A stretch of DNA of 64,000 nucleotides, from contig JAGPXD010000001.1 in the NCBI GenBank assembly GCA_020746995.1, positions 7,688,001 through 7,752,000 on the forward strand, given 5' to 3'. The number at the start of each line of letters is the position of its first letter. Within the stretch, counting starts at the first letter, position 1. Shown piece by piece: positions 54,816 through 64,000 of the stretch. The notes below the pieces were generated by a model. The model was not told the origin of the DNA. It did not search any database and saw nothing but the letters and a program-made list of their open reading frames with translations. Position numbers and translations under genes: made by a program. The DNA is from Plectosphaerella cucumerina (lineage: Eukaryota > Ascomycota > Sordariomycetes > Glomerellales > Plectosphaerellaceae).

Positions 54816-56277
54816 CGTCGTAGGTGGGGACCCTGGCCTGCATTGCTTAGCGAAAACTGCGTTCGCTGAGGTATATGCTTTTGCCTACCTGCTTGACTGC
54901 ACTTTGTCGCTGCGTAGTTTCAGAGAATGGTCTCAATATCTCAATATTGTTGTCGGTGCGGGCTTGCTCAGACTACAATTGAGGGGTTGCTGTGCTTTAA
55001 GTTGAAGAGTACCGACTAGCCGCATCAAAACCGGCTAGCGCCGCTCTTGGCTCTTCACGTGACATGGCGGATGATTGACAGTACAGAGATAAGAGATAGC
55101 GCCGCGGGGCACGCTTCTGCACCCACTCTGACGGCAGGCATTTTCCCCCACTTGGAACGTCGACTGAAGAGGGCAGTAGGTCAGCTCAGGCTTGGCCCAG
55201 GATTGACTCGGGCCCTTGGCCTACTGCACCCATCGTTTCCGTACCGTCAGCTCATCAGAGTCGGCGCTTGCCTGGGTTTGGAGTTGCGAACGACCTGGCC
55301 TCCGAGTCGACATGAGCTCAGCCCCATGAGGACAGTCGCAGAAGCACTCTAAACGACTTGGACGATGTGCCTGATTGCCAAGCCCATCAGCGAATGTCCA
55401 TGTCCGCAGAGCCGCCAACCACAGGAATCTCCCCGCCGCGCTGACAGAAGCTGAAATCTGCCTGCGATCCCTGGGCTGGCGGGCCGGTGTCACTTCCATA
55501 CATCGCCTGGTAATCCTGCCGCGACTTCGCCCCCTGCGGATCCGCGGGTCCGTGGCCTCCGTGGCCTCCCCCGCGCCCTGAGGCGTGCCCCCAACGCCGA
55601 GCCCTTCCGCAATATCATCCTCAATGAGAGAGTGAGCAGAAGGCGTCAACGGCGGATACGTCTCTAGGGCTGGCGCAACTCTCACGACATTGCTCGTGGA
55701 GGTTCAGGAGTGAAGCTCGGTTGAGCACCTGTTCAGGAAGGAAGCGCCGATTCCAGTGGTTGTGAGCATAGCGACGCGGACTGACTGGGGGCCTGGGCGA
55801 GCGCCGATGCCCCATCGTTTTGGGCATCTGAGCTTGAACAATGCGATGTCAATAACTGCTTACGACGGTCCTGCACCTGAAAGCTCCCAGCGGTTCACGA
55901 ACGACGCATGCGGGCTTAGTCTTTAGTGGGGCGTGATGTTTCGGGTTAAGTTACCGGAAGTCAGGCTACGAGGTCGCCCTTGTGGCCAGAGTGGTCACAC
56001 CGGACGGGGCAAGCCCTGGTCGATGGTTCGAGTACGCACTGCTGGTCAAGATGAAGGGGGGCTCACCAAATCCGGTCAAGCACCCAGCAAGGGGCGTTGG
56101 CGGACGGCGCGACACCGGCCGTGCCTGTGATCCTGTCATCAAACACCCGTAGTTCGCGCCCCCTCCTCAAACTGGTCTTCTGATTTCCCTCCTTCATCTC
56201 TCTGCCTCTGTCATGTACGAGGCTACAGTAAATTGAATCTCTCAGCGACTTCATTGATTCTTCAAGCCGTACTCATC
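54816..56277. promoter_or_regulatory. Intergenic region between divergent methyltransferases
   Basis: About 1.46 kb. It should hold promoters of both LaeA-like genes. Minus-strand frames at 55,221-55,827 (for example LIEDDIAEGLGVGGTPQGAG) look partly protein-like but have a shift, and no gene model was made. Confidence 0.4.
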
Positions 56278-57855
56278 ATGTCGAGGGCAATCGAGACAGA
56301 CGACCAGTTTGTGGCCCATCTAGTCCAACCACCCACCAACAGCGCAGACGACTCAGACCACGACTCTACATACAGCGTAGGTCCCCTCCGGCAAACGCGG
56401 TCCAGATGCTGACTGTGACAAGGACGACGACAGTAGTTCGACCGTCAATCTAGAGGGTCAATGGCAGAGTTTTGACGGTATCCCGCACTCGAACGGTGAG
56501 TACCTGTTCTGCTCTGTTGGTACGAGTACTAATTGAACAGACGAGCCTGTTCAGAACAGCAAGGTATGTGCCATATTTCACACCCGCTCAAAGCTGACGG
56601 TTCATAGGACAGGCTAGGTACGTATGCCAGCGCTTTTACTGCCGCACCGGAGCTCATCCGTCTCAGATGCAGAGCACACTCTTATTTTGCTTGTCTGGAA
56701 TCGCCGATTGTACAACGCAACGGTGATCCCAAAGACGGTCCTCAATGTGGGTGCTGGTACGGGCGCCTGGGCTATGCACTTCGGTAAGTCTGCTACCACC
56801 CAAACGAAACACGCTTACAGCGGGGAAAGGCCGCGACCACCCCGAATCCACTGTCATCGGGAGTCACAGCGCGCTGTGCCAGCCCTCTTGGCAAGTGTGA
56901 ATGTCTAGCTGTTTCCATCCAGCGACCTAATCGTCTCTAGGGTACATTCCAACGTCGAGTTCCAGCTAGACCGGCTGCACCAACCTTGGACATGGAGAGA
57001 GAACTTATTCGATTTTGTCTGCGTTGGGAACCTCAACCACAATTTTGCAGACAAAGAGCATGTCTGTACGCAGGCATTTAGGTGAGGAACCTGTCATACG
57101 CAAAGGCACAGAGGCTGATTGTTCTAGATGCGCGAAGCCCGGGGGTCTCGTCGAAATACATGGTTCCGAGTTTGTAATTCGGAGAAATGGCGGCTCTACC
57201 CAGGGACCGGCGTACCATTTGTCACAATGGTCCCGGGGTATGTATGACGGACTGACCAAGCTCGGCAGGATGCCAGCAAGTGCATCTGATTGCGTGGAGT
57301 ACATGCGCAAGACTGGATTCGAGCAGGTCGAATCTGAAACACAAAAGGTTCCCATCGGCGATGGGCCTGCCGACAACAATCTGGAACCCATTCGCGCCCT
57401 CGCTAATTTCGTGTTTACGGACCGGCTCCTCCCCATCACGAAAAGGGCCTTTGTCGATGGGCTTGGTTGGGAGCGAGAAGAGGTGGAAGTGTTCTCAGCC
57501 TTGGCCCGCAACGATATCTGGGAAGCCCCATGCTACTACACGACGTAAGTTCCTCTCTAAAGTCCGCGAGCGGCCACTGACTGGCCCGTCGCCCAGCTTC
57601 CGGATATGGGGCCGCAAGCCCGCTCTCACCACCAGTGATCCAGTGCCCGGTGCGCCGGTGACGCCCGACATGATTCCCTTCGAAGAAACCTTGGTGAAAC
57701 CGGAAGCGACTCGTGCAGATACTGACTCTCGCGCGGCTGTGCTGCCGGCACGAATGGCAGGCAAAGATAGGAGACTACGATGCGACGCGCGGCGCTCTAG
57801 GAGCCGGGTATGCGAAGAGGTAGGCCGCACAAATCTGCCTGGGGCTCGGCGTTAG
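56278..57855 (+). CDS. LaeA-like methyltransferase, 402 aa, nine exons
   Basis: Exons: 56,278-56,376, 56,423-56,495, 56,541-56,563, 56,608-56,617 (10 nt), 56,667-56,783, 56,821-56,890, 56,941-57,081, 57,128-57,544 and 57,597-57,855. Phases close at every join. Landmarks: SKDRLDAEHTLILLVW (DRL from the microexon), motif I VLNVGAGTGAWAMHF, HPESTVIGSHSALCQPSW|VH, SNVEFQLDRLHQPWTWRENL, FRCAKPGGLVEIHGSEF and APCYYTTFRIWGRKP. The sixth intron uses a GC donor (GCAAGT). The C-terminal ~80 residues after GRKP are longer and more basic than usual, so the last exon's end is less certain. Predicted class I SAM methyltransferase; the substrate is unknown. Confidence 0.82.
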
Positions 57856-59060
57856 TACACGGACGGCTTGTTCGAGCATTCCTCTTCGCCATCTCTGCGC
57901 GGCTTGGCTTGGCTATTTTCTGTTCTTAGTACTTGGCGTAGGGAGGCGCAAGGCGGGGATCATCCACATTGGTGCGATAGTTAGCTATTCCTGTTCAGAC
58001 ATAAGGAGCGATTGAGGTCGGGCAGGAGGAGGCAGGGTCGGCGTACGGCTCAGTGTCTGATCCCACTTGCCAACCCCGGGAGCTCACGACTGAAAACTCA
58101 CTTGATTGTTCATCTACCAAAATGGACGGTCATCAGCGGCCATCGGCGGGCAAGGCAATACGCTGTGTTTGCACATAAGTGATTGTGAGGCCGCCACTTT
58201 GGGTGACTCCACCAGGAGGGGACGCTGAATACCCCCATCACACCATCTCCCCGATAGATGCCCGGTGCACGAACCGCCCGTCATACGGTCCTTGTTGGTG
58301 TTTATCTTCCTGCTGATTCTACGAAAGCTGAGCAAACTGGAGGAGATCAGGAGCAGCAGCCCAGTGGCGCCAGGACGCAGGTTGGCATGAGCGGCAGCCA
58401 AGACTCCAGAACAAGCATCGTCCCGAAGACTAAGATGATCGCGTTCAGGAACTGGCTGAGCAAATAGCGACCTTCCTTCCAATACTCTTTTCCTTGTATC
58501 ACCTGCTCGCAGAATAAGCGATCCACGTGCTCGACGTCCGGTATCTGCATTTCGTCCTGCGGCGCGGCCGGACCCTTGAGGCTCGCAATGGTTCAAGGCC
58601 CTTCCTTCTCAACGTCAAAGCTGCCTAGTTCGGCGACACGGCGCAGTCGTTCCCGCATCTATCGGGCCCTGCATTGCATACGGTAGGCAATCTGGCGAAG
58701 AATGACGCACGCGAGCCTCTCCGTCAGCCATCCGGAATCTCAATGCTCACACGAGCGACTATCATACCATCAATCCCCTTTGCAAGGGTCAAGCCGGAGA
58801 ACACCACCTCATGGAGAGGGCCCGCGGCAACCAGATGGCACCCACTTCTTCGTCTCCTGCAAGCGAGATCCAAGCCGAGACGATAAGAAATAGAAGACAT
58901 TTTGCTGTCCGGCGCAAATATGTCGAGGACAATAGGCTCTCCGTCGTTCCGTTTCGTGTCAGAACGGTCAACTCATCGTTATCCTTTAAAAATATGCCCG
59001 ACCGGTTGGATTCACAGCGAGTGCTGTGGCGTCTCTCTAGAACGCGTGGTTCGATGTAGA
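57856..59060. other. Interval without a confident gene
   Basis: Contains a short minus-strand frame (58,550-58,347) with one predicted membrane helix (YLLSQFLNAIILVFGTMLVL). It could be a tiny membrane protein or a gene fragment. Other frames overlap and show no features. Confidence 0.35.
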
Positions 59061-59912
59061 CTACATGCCTCGGTTCCTGATGAAGATCTGCTTCCTCTGC
59101 GTCCAACTTTCTGTTTGATCTTCGTGACCTTCCAGGTGTTCCCCAACAGCCCTTATGACTGTTAGATTCCTTTTGTTGCAGTGTGCCTCGCTTGCAGCAC
59201 AGACCTCCTCCGCTAGTCGCTCGTGAACTCGAGTAAACAGTGCCCCGAGTACAAAATGTGCCCTGGACTCTCCTTCGTCGTCTTCATGCTGCTCCGCAAA
59301 ATGAGCGCTCGACTTCATTTCCCGAAAGATCAGAAGTAGTGCTTTAAATTGATCCTTCAATTTGTTCTTGCTCAAGAAGTCGGTGCCCCTAGGCCCCTCG
59401 ATTTCGATGATGAATAAAGCCGGACCAGAGTACTTCTTGCAGAAGCCGTTTTGTGGGTTATCGAGGTCAAGTTCATGTTCAATGCCGGGCGAGTCGACCA
59501 CGCCGTGCCTGCAGAAGCACGCTGAAACATCAGGTGCAATTGATCCTATTTGGCTGTCAGTTTGAAGCTCTGCGTCGTGATAGAGTGAATGCCTTGTAAT
59601 ATTACCATCGTCCAAGCTCAAGGCCCTCATCAGAACACCAGGGTCGTTGATATCAGAGATTGCTTGGTAAAGAAAATGGAGCAAGCCGCAGTTGGTCAAC
59701 GTAATCGCTCCTACTTTGAAAAGTCTGATGGAAAAGTCAAGAAGATCGCGGCCAAACCACAGTCGTCGAGAAGAAGAAAGGCAGTGGTAGGATAGGTTCG
59801 ATAACTGAGCTTCGATGACCCGAGTGCAATCCCTACCCCGCATTGTCATGTGATACGCCTCCACCACAAATATGGCGGACCTGGCAGCGACTGCCCTTTG
59901 CCTTTCTGTCAT
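59061..59912 (-). CDS. Hypothetical protein, ~283 aa
   Basis: Long minus-strand frame with the first ATG at 59,912 (the frame is open to 59,942). It is protein-like throughout: LTNCGLLHFLYQAISDINDP, VSACFCRHGVVDSPGIEHEL, YSGPALFIIEIEGPRGTDFL, QFKALLLIFREMKSSAHFAE and LFTRVHERLAEEVCAASEAH. No family was recognised. It has no membrane helix. The 5' end might include an unrecognised intron, since the first ~40 codons look less conserved in character. Confidence 0.6.
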   Translation of the reverse strand: MTERQRAVAARSAIFVVEAYHMTMRGRDCTRVIEAQLSNLSYHCLSSSRRLWFGRDLLDFSIRLFKVGAITLTNCGLLHFLYQAISDINDPGVLMRALSLDDGNITRHSLYHDAELQTDSQIGSIAPDVSACFCRHGVVDSPGIEHELDLDNPQNGFCKKYSGPALFIIEIEGPRGTDFLSKNKLKDQFKALLLIFREMKSSAHFAEQHEDDEGESRAHFVLGALFTRVHERLAEEVCAASEAHCNKRNLTVIRAVGEHLEGHEDQTESWTQRKQIFIRNRGM

Positions 59913-59944
59913 CCACCCGCGTCGGCCTTCTGGTCGGCCCACCT

Positions 59945-60340
59945 CGAAGCGCCGTATAGGCGCAGTCTTTTTCTACCAGCGCCCAAGGCGCCCGTCATCC
60001 GCACCGCCGAACCAAGAGGCAGCAGCCGACATCGAGCCATGCCGCCCCAACACCCTCCCCCGACACGGCGTTGAACGCTCCCAGAACCAACTCCCCCACC
60101 GAAGCTCGGCTCCCAACCCCGACACTTCCACATGTCCGGCGCCTCCATGGCCGTCACCGCCGCCTTGTCTCCAAGCACACAACTCTCCGGTGTCGGTCCG
60201 AAGCGCTCCCGCTACGGCACCACTGTCTCCGTGGAGCTCTGTGCCGACCTCGCCCACGCCGCATCCGCCCTGGCACCCGGCGCCGAAAGACCCCCGCAGC
60301 ACCGACCATGGTTGAGAAGGAACGAAGGCCGTGTCTGCAT
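59945..60340 (+). repeat. Dispersed gene-fragment repeat, copy 2
   Basis: Plus-strand partner of 4,030-3,480. It shows GGCGCAGTCTTT, CCCGTCATCCGCACCGCCGA, TTGAACGCTCC, ACCGCCGCCTTGTCTCCAAG, AAGCGCTCCCGCTACG and CCCCCGCAGCACCGACC in the same order. Frames through it differ from copy 1 by indels, so neither copy looks functional. Confidence 0.7.
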
Positions 60341-60827
60341 GGGCAGCAGTGCAGGTGCACCTGGAGATCCGGTTGACGTTGAAATAGGTCCGCGACCCAG
60401 CAGCATCCTTACGGCGGGGCTGGGCCGTCAAACTACTGACAATATCTCCAAACTTAGCTCATTCCTCGAGAATCTTTTCCAACTAATTTGTATATAGTTT
60501 AATTTACTCGAGATGGTTGCAGATGCCGTGCTTCTATGGGAAACTCTGATCCGGCAACAATACACTCTCACAATGCCAGCCCGTCGTGTCCCCGGGGGAC
60601 AGCAGCATGGGTGATGCGCTACGCGGCGCAAGCACCTCAGCGCCCTGCTCCAAATTCATGTTTCCTGACGTTGTTTGCCTTGATTGTTCGAGTTTCCTAA
60701 TCTTCTCTTTCGGCAGCTTGTATCCTTCTCTTAAGATCTTCTATGTCTGTCTGAGTTTCGTCTGACCGTGGCCCGTGGAGGGCGGCAGTTGTTTCCTCTT
60801 GGTACCGAATCTGGACCCGGCTGGGGC
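60341..60827. other. Interval without a recognised gene
   Basis: Short frames only, somewhat AT-richer than the flanks (TTTGTATATAGTTTAATTTA near 60,486). It probably holds the promoter of the next gene. Confidence 0.4.
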
Positions 60828-61538
60828 ATGGTAGGATTCACGCTGTTTTGGAAGGAAGAGATCCCGTTGGCGGCCGTGCTTGCCTTTCTTGCTGAGAAGC
60901 TGCCAGAGTTCCCTCATGGAGAGATGTCGAAAACGGATGTGACTGTTTCGGAGTTTGAAGTGGACTGCGACTGTGGTGTCGAGAGACGGACTGTGTCCTG
61001 CTCTGTGCGGTATGCCACCCTGGACGGTGACCTCTTTGCTGGAGTCCGGCAGGATGTGTATTGTAAATCCCGTAATCTGAGCTATGGGAAGCAGGTTGCT
61101 CAGTTCTGGTTGAGCCAGGACGAGCGGACCCCGCGGGAGATGACCGGAGACGCGAGCGCTCTGTTTTCATCGGTGATGAGGTATGGCATTTCTGGTGGAG
61201 GTGACGAGGCCGGAGTAGTCCTTTTTCCCTTTTCCTTGCTCTATAACCTAGACACGAGCGAGAAACCAATTGACCCTTGTCACCCGAGACGAGCGAGTGA
61301 CTCCTTGTGCCTAACCACCATGCTTAACTTGTGCACCACTGTGACCCACCTTGCGAATAGCCTCATGCATGCATGCACGTACCTACCCACCGAAGTGACC
61401 AACCTTAGACACGTGCCCACCAACTGGAAAGCACTTGGGCAAATACAAACGGGGAAGGAAGGGAGCGGCGCGAACGGAGGCTACCACCCATGCACACGCG
61501 GAACCACCAACACAAGCATGACCATGCACAACCCGTAG
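60828..61538 (+). CDS. Hypothetical protein, up to 236 aa
   Basis: First ATG in the frame at 60,828 (MVGFTLFWKEEIPLAAV). The first ~140 residues look genuine (TDVTVSEFEVDCDCGVERRT, LSYGKQVAQFWLSQDERTPR). From about 61,240 the frame runs into a repeat that recurs at 63.0 kb. The true gene probably ends there, possibly through a splice near TATAACCTAG. No family was recognised. Confidence 0.42.
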   Translation: MVGFTLFWKEEIPLAAVLAFLAEKLPEFPHGEMSKTDVTVSEFEVDCDCGVERRTVSCSVRYATLDGDLFAGVRQDVYCKSRNLSYGKQVAQFWLSQDERTPREMTGDASALFSSVMRYGISGGGDEAGVVLFPFSLLYNLDTSEKPIDPCHPRRASDSLCLTTMLNLCTTVTHLANSLMHACTYLPTEVTNLRHVPTNWKALGQIQTGKEGSGANGGYHPCTRGTTNTSMTMHNP

Positions 61539-61860
61539 CTACCAGTACCCGAGCAGCGCGAGAGGATGAAACAACACGAGGAGGCACGACGAGGGCAGCA
61601 TACCACCTTGCTCCCACTCTACGGTTACCACACTACTGAGCGCAAAGCCAACTTCTCTATGCGATCATGAGGGGGAGAGGAACGAAGCGGAGCGGAGTGA
61701 CTCGGCGTAAGCACTGAGCGAAAGCCTTCAAGCAGTAGGAAGCGAAAGCGACCGACAAACACGACGAAGGAGAACACGGAGCAAGGAACGCAAGTGACGA
61801 CCCAACCACGGAGTCAACACCACACTACCGACCGCAAGGGAGGGAGACACACCCCACGAT
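61230..61860 (+). repeat. Dispersed repeat family delta, copy 1
   Basis: Related to 63,000-63,400. Shared pieces: CCTTTTCCCTTTTCCTTG, then CTAGACACGAGCGAG (63,000: CCTTTTCCCTTTCTTTG, then CTAGACGCGCGCGAG), GTGACCAACC, ACCCGAGCAGCGCGAG and CACGACGAAGGAG. The downstream DNA is full of GAGCGGAGCGAG-like words (61,680-61,925), an unusual composition for this window. Confidence 0.65.
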
Positions 61861-62496
61861 GCCCTCAATCGTACCACGCATCAGCACACTGGTCGACATC
61901 CCCGAGCGGAGCGAGTCCCGGAGGGCACGAGGCACGAGTGGGACACGGAGTGTGGCAGGAGCCGGCGTGAGCCACAGCGGTCGAATGAAAGTGAGGCGCG
62001 GTCATCCATCCTCCTCTACAAGGACTGATCCAATAACAAGGAGCGCGGCGACGAAGAGAGTCATCAGGTGGAGCCTGATTAGATGTGACGGATTGATTCG
62101 TCAGAAACCACCTCAGAAGCGGACGCGGTGGAGTCTTTAGACAGATAGGGTTGGCTTACTTGGCTAACATGCTGAAGAACGCAGACTCGGCGGAGCCATC
62201 GAGAGATCGTATTGATTGGCGGGACGACAACCGAACTGGACAGGGACGGAAATGGGGGTTAAAGGCGCGGGAGCAAGCATTCCTCATTGTTCCTGCGAAC
62301 GATGGTTTTTTTGGAGCTATCTTCCTCTCCAGTATCGACATTATAACCGCAGCAGTCGATCTCTTCGGACCAGGTACACATTGTGTGAGCAGTATCTTGT
62401 TGAACAGGTGAGTTGACGATACCCGGAGGGACCCCTGTTCGGTCGGAGAACGGGAAGGGGGGTATCCCGGCAGGGGTGTGCCACCTGTTGGTGGTG

Positions 62497-62897
62497 ATGT
62501 TTGTTGGTGCCAACTCCAGGGTTGCAGGCCTCGAAGACGGCCGCCGCATCACCTTCCCACCCATTCATTGGTTCGAGCGAGAGCGATTCGGTGAGTACGG
62601 GAGCAGACGCGATCTTTCTCTTTGGTTGTTTCCGCGACGTTGGTACGGTGGCGCTGACACGTGGAGCGTGCTAGATCCAGAATGCCCGTGGCAACACCCG
62701 TAACGGATCTGTCGGAAGGCTGTCTCTGTTCTGCAGAGTTTCGCCAAGGGGCCGAGTACAGGTGGAGATACAAGAAGGCGTGTCCGATTCCGCTAGAGGA
62801 TCACCCCCGGTTTCGACGGGAGTGCAAGTTTGTCGTGGACGCACAGGGGCAGCTGTGGGGGAAGACCGGTGACTTTGTCTTCATTGTGGAAGACTAG
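62497..62897 (+). CDS. Small hypothetical protein, 106 aa, two exons
   Basis: Exons 62,497-62,594 and 62,675-62,897 (intron GTACGG..GCGCTGACACG..GTGCTAG). The join gives HWFERERFGE|SRMPVATPV, then CLCSAEFRQGAEYRWRYKKA, KFVVDAQGQLWGKTGDFVF. The frame is open upstream to 62,413 without an ATG, so another 5' exon is possible. No family was recognised. It is followed within ~110 bases by delta repeat copy 2. Confidence 0.45.
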
Positions 62898-62999
62898 AAG
62901 AGCTGCAGATATGAAGCGGGACGTAGCGTGGTGTCACGGAGTGGGAACGGAGGCTTTTGTCGTTGCATGGCAATAAAACCGGTGCGTGAGCAGCTAATC

Positions 63000-63400
63000 T
63001 CCTTTTCCCTTTCTTTGTTTCTGTTCTAGACGCGCGCGAGGAATCAAACTCTTTTTTTCTTTAGACCGTTTCCGAGCAAGAGGTCCCTTCACCACCAAAA
63101 CCCCATGTGCACCCCACACAACCATGACATCGTGACAGCTTCACTCACTGTAGTGACCAACCATGCAACCAACTCTGAGCACGAACCTGAACACCAGCAC
63201 CAAGTACCCGAGCAGCGCGAGGGGATAGACCACTACGAGCGGAGCGAGGGCAACAAGCTACACTACTCCATCGACCACTGGAGACTGACATAAGCACCAG
63301 AAGACACGACGAAGGAGGGGACGGAGGTAGCTCATTGGCGCGACCGTGAGGGAGCAGACACGGTGGGACCACCCCATGACTGACCGGAGGGAGACGGACT
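63000..63400 (+). repeat. Dispersed repeat family delta, copy 2
   Basis: Second copy of the 61,230-61,860 repeat, with CAAGTACCCGAGCAGCGCGA, CTACGAGCGGAGCGAGG and GACACGACGAAGGAG. It follows a small unknown gene, as copy 1 does. Its right end lies next to the point where the NLR gene loses homology. Confidence 0.65.
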
Positions 63401-63424
63401 TAAGTACGAGGGGGCGCCCCGACC

Positions 63425-63931
63425 TGCATCCCTCTTGCTCATCTCCCCCAGCTCCACGTTGTCGTCAGCGACCGCCAGCGCCACGTCTGTCGATCGCGTC
63501 GTGAAGAGAACCCGCCCATGCGGACTCTCTGGAAGGTGGCGATGGAATCCGGCCGAGTCTGGATCCCCGAAAATCGTCGTCATGTCGTCGGCGTTGTCGA
63601 CAATGAGAAGCCAGCGGCCCGATCGCGCTGACTTCGGGTCCTCCTTGTCAGGACCCTCGAGGCCCAGGCGTCTGACCATATCTGCACACGTCTGCTCGAA
63701 ACCTGCCATGCTCAGCGCCGGCAACCAGAAGACGGACCAGTCTGGCTTGTGCTCCTTGACCCAGTACGCAATCTGCAGCGCCACCTGTGTTTTTCCCACT
63801 CCCCCAAGCCCGACTAGAGCAAGGCGTTGAGGGCCGTCGTCATCGAGAAGCCTGGCTCTCAGCTCCCCGAGCGTGTCTTCTCGTCCAACGAACTTCTTGT
63901 TCCTCAGGGACGGGATTTCGAAGCGGCGACC
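63425..63931 (-). pseudogene. NB-ARC NLR fragment, runs off the window
   Basis: The exon begins at 63,931 after a TTTTCAG acceptor, so earlier exons lie beyond the window. It reads RRFEIPSLRNKKFVGREDTL, LVGLGGVGKTQVALQIAYWV (P-loop), SVFWLPALSMAGFEQTCADM, RWLLIVDNADDMTTIF (Walker B/kinase 2), HGRVLFTTRSTDVALAVADD (RNBS-B like) and VELGEMSKRDAGR. Homology then stops at about 63,430 and the frame enters repeat-like sequence. Fungal NB-ARC proteins are intracellular receptors of the NLR type, usually with C-terminal TPR repeats. These are absent, so this copy is probably truncated. Confidence 0.8.
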
Positions 63932-64000
63932 TGAAAATGTCAGCCAACTTCTCGATGCGAGAGTTCTCCTGACCGACCAGTATCAGTCCCGGCACCTGAG

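Noticed and set aside
53595..57855. Secondary-metabolite gene cluster
   Set aside because: Two LaeA-like methyltransferases are present, but no PKS, NRPS, terpene cyclase, P450 or transporter gene was seen in the window.
1..64000. CRISPR array, rRNA operon or telomere repeats
   Set aside because: No spaced identical repeats of CRISPR type, no rRNA-like sequence and no TTAGGG array were found; the content is eukaryotic and internal.

Overview
This window looks like nuclear DNA of a filamentous ascomycete, most likely a Sordariomycete. The genes are split by many 40-70 base introns (GT..AG, CTAAC/CTGAC-type branch sites, YAG acceptors). The recognisable proteins are fungal families: a Zn2Cys6 transcription factor, an Azf1-like C2H2 factor, a DUF1752/DUF3295 regulator, LaeA-like methyltransferases, a JmjC protein, and NACHT and NB-ARC NLR pieces. 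A Tad-like LINE carries stop codons of the kind produced by repeat-induced point mutation (RIP). No rRNA, CRISPR array, convincing tRNA or telomere repeat was seen. The species cannot be named from this sequence.

Region by region. 0-15 kb is a graveyard of duplicated gene fragments: three M16 (insulinase-like) metallopeptidase fossils, a SNF2-helicase fossil, and an inverted duplication (1-450 against 11,075-10,660). Small unrecognised genes sit between them. 15-29 kb is the conserved core: a 195-residue unknown gene, the Zn2Cys6 factor, the C2H2 factor, a divergent histidine acid phosphatase, a small unknown gene and the DUF3295 protein. 28-45 kb is a mosaic of short, often lineage-specific-looking genes in dispersed repeats. 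It holds two striking minisatellites, each ending just upstream of a gene; one of these genes is a zinc-finger JmjC protein. A three-finger C2H2 gene closes this part. 46-51 kb is a broken Tad-type LINE on the minus strand. 51.7-53.5 kb joins three unrelated gene fragments (SNF2, NACHT, metallo-beta-lactamase). 53.6-57.9 kb holds two divergent, apparently intact LaeA-like methyltransferases. 58-64 kb holds unknown genes, a second copy of a gene-fragment repeat, an odd GAGCGGAGCGAG-type repeat in two copies, and a truncated NB-ARC NLR that runs off the window.

How the parts relate. The pattern fits a fast-evolving accessory or repeat-flanked region. Fossil NLR, SNF2 and MBL pieces, RIP-type decay and many orphan genes surround a short conserved block rich in transcriptional regulators. 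Two LaeA-like methyltransferases, a JmjC protein and several DNA-binding factors suggest chromatin or gene-expression roles. No biosynthetic backbone gene (PKS, NRPS, terpene synthase) lies inside the window, so a metabolite cluster is not supported. Exon boundaries given here were derived by hand from frame continuity, splice consensus and, where possible, family conservation. No transcript evidence was available.
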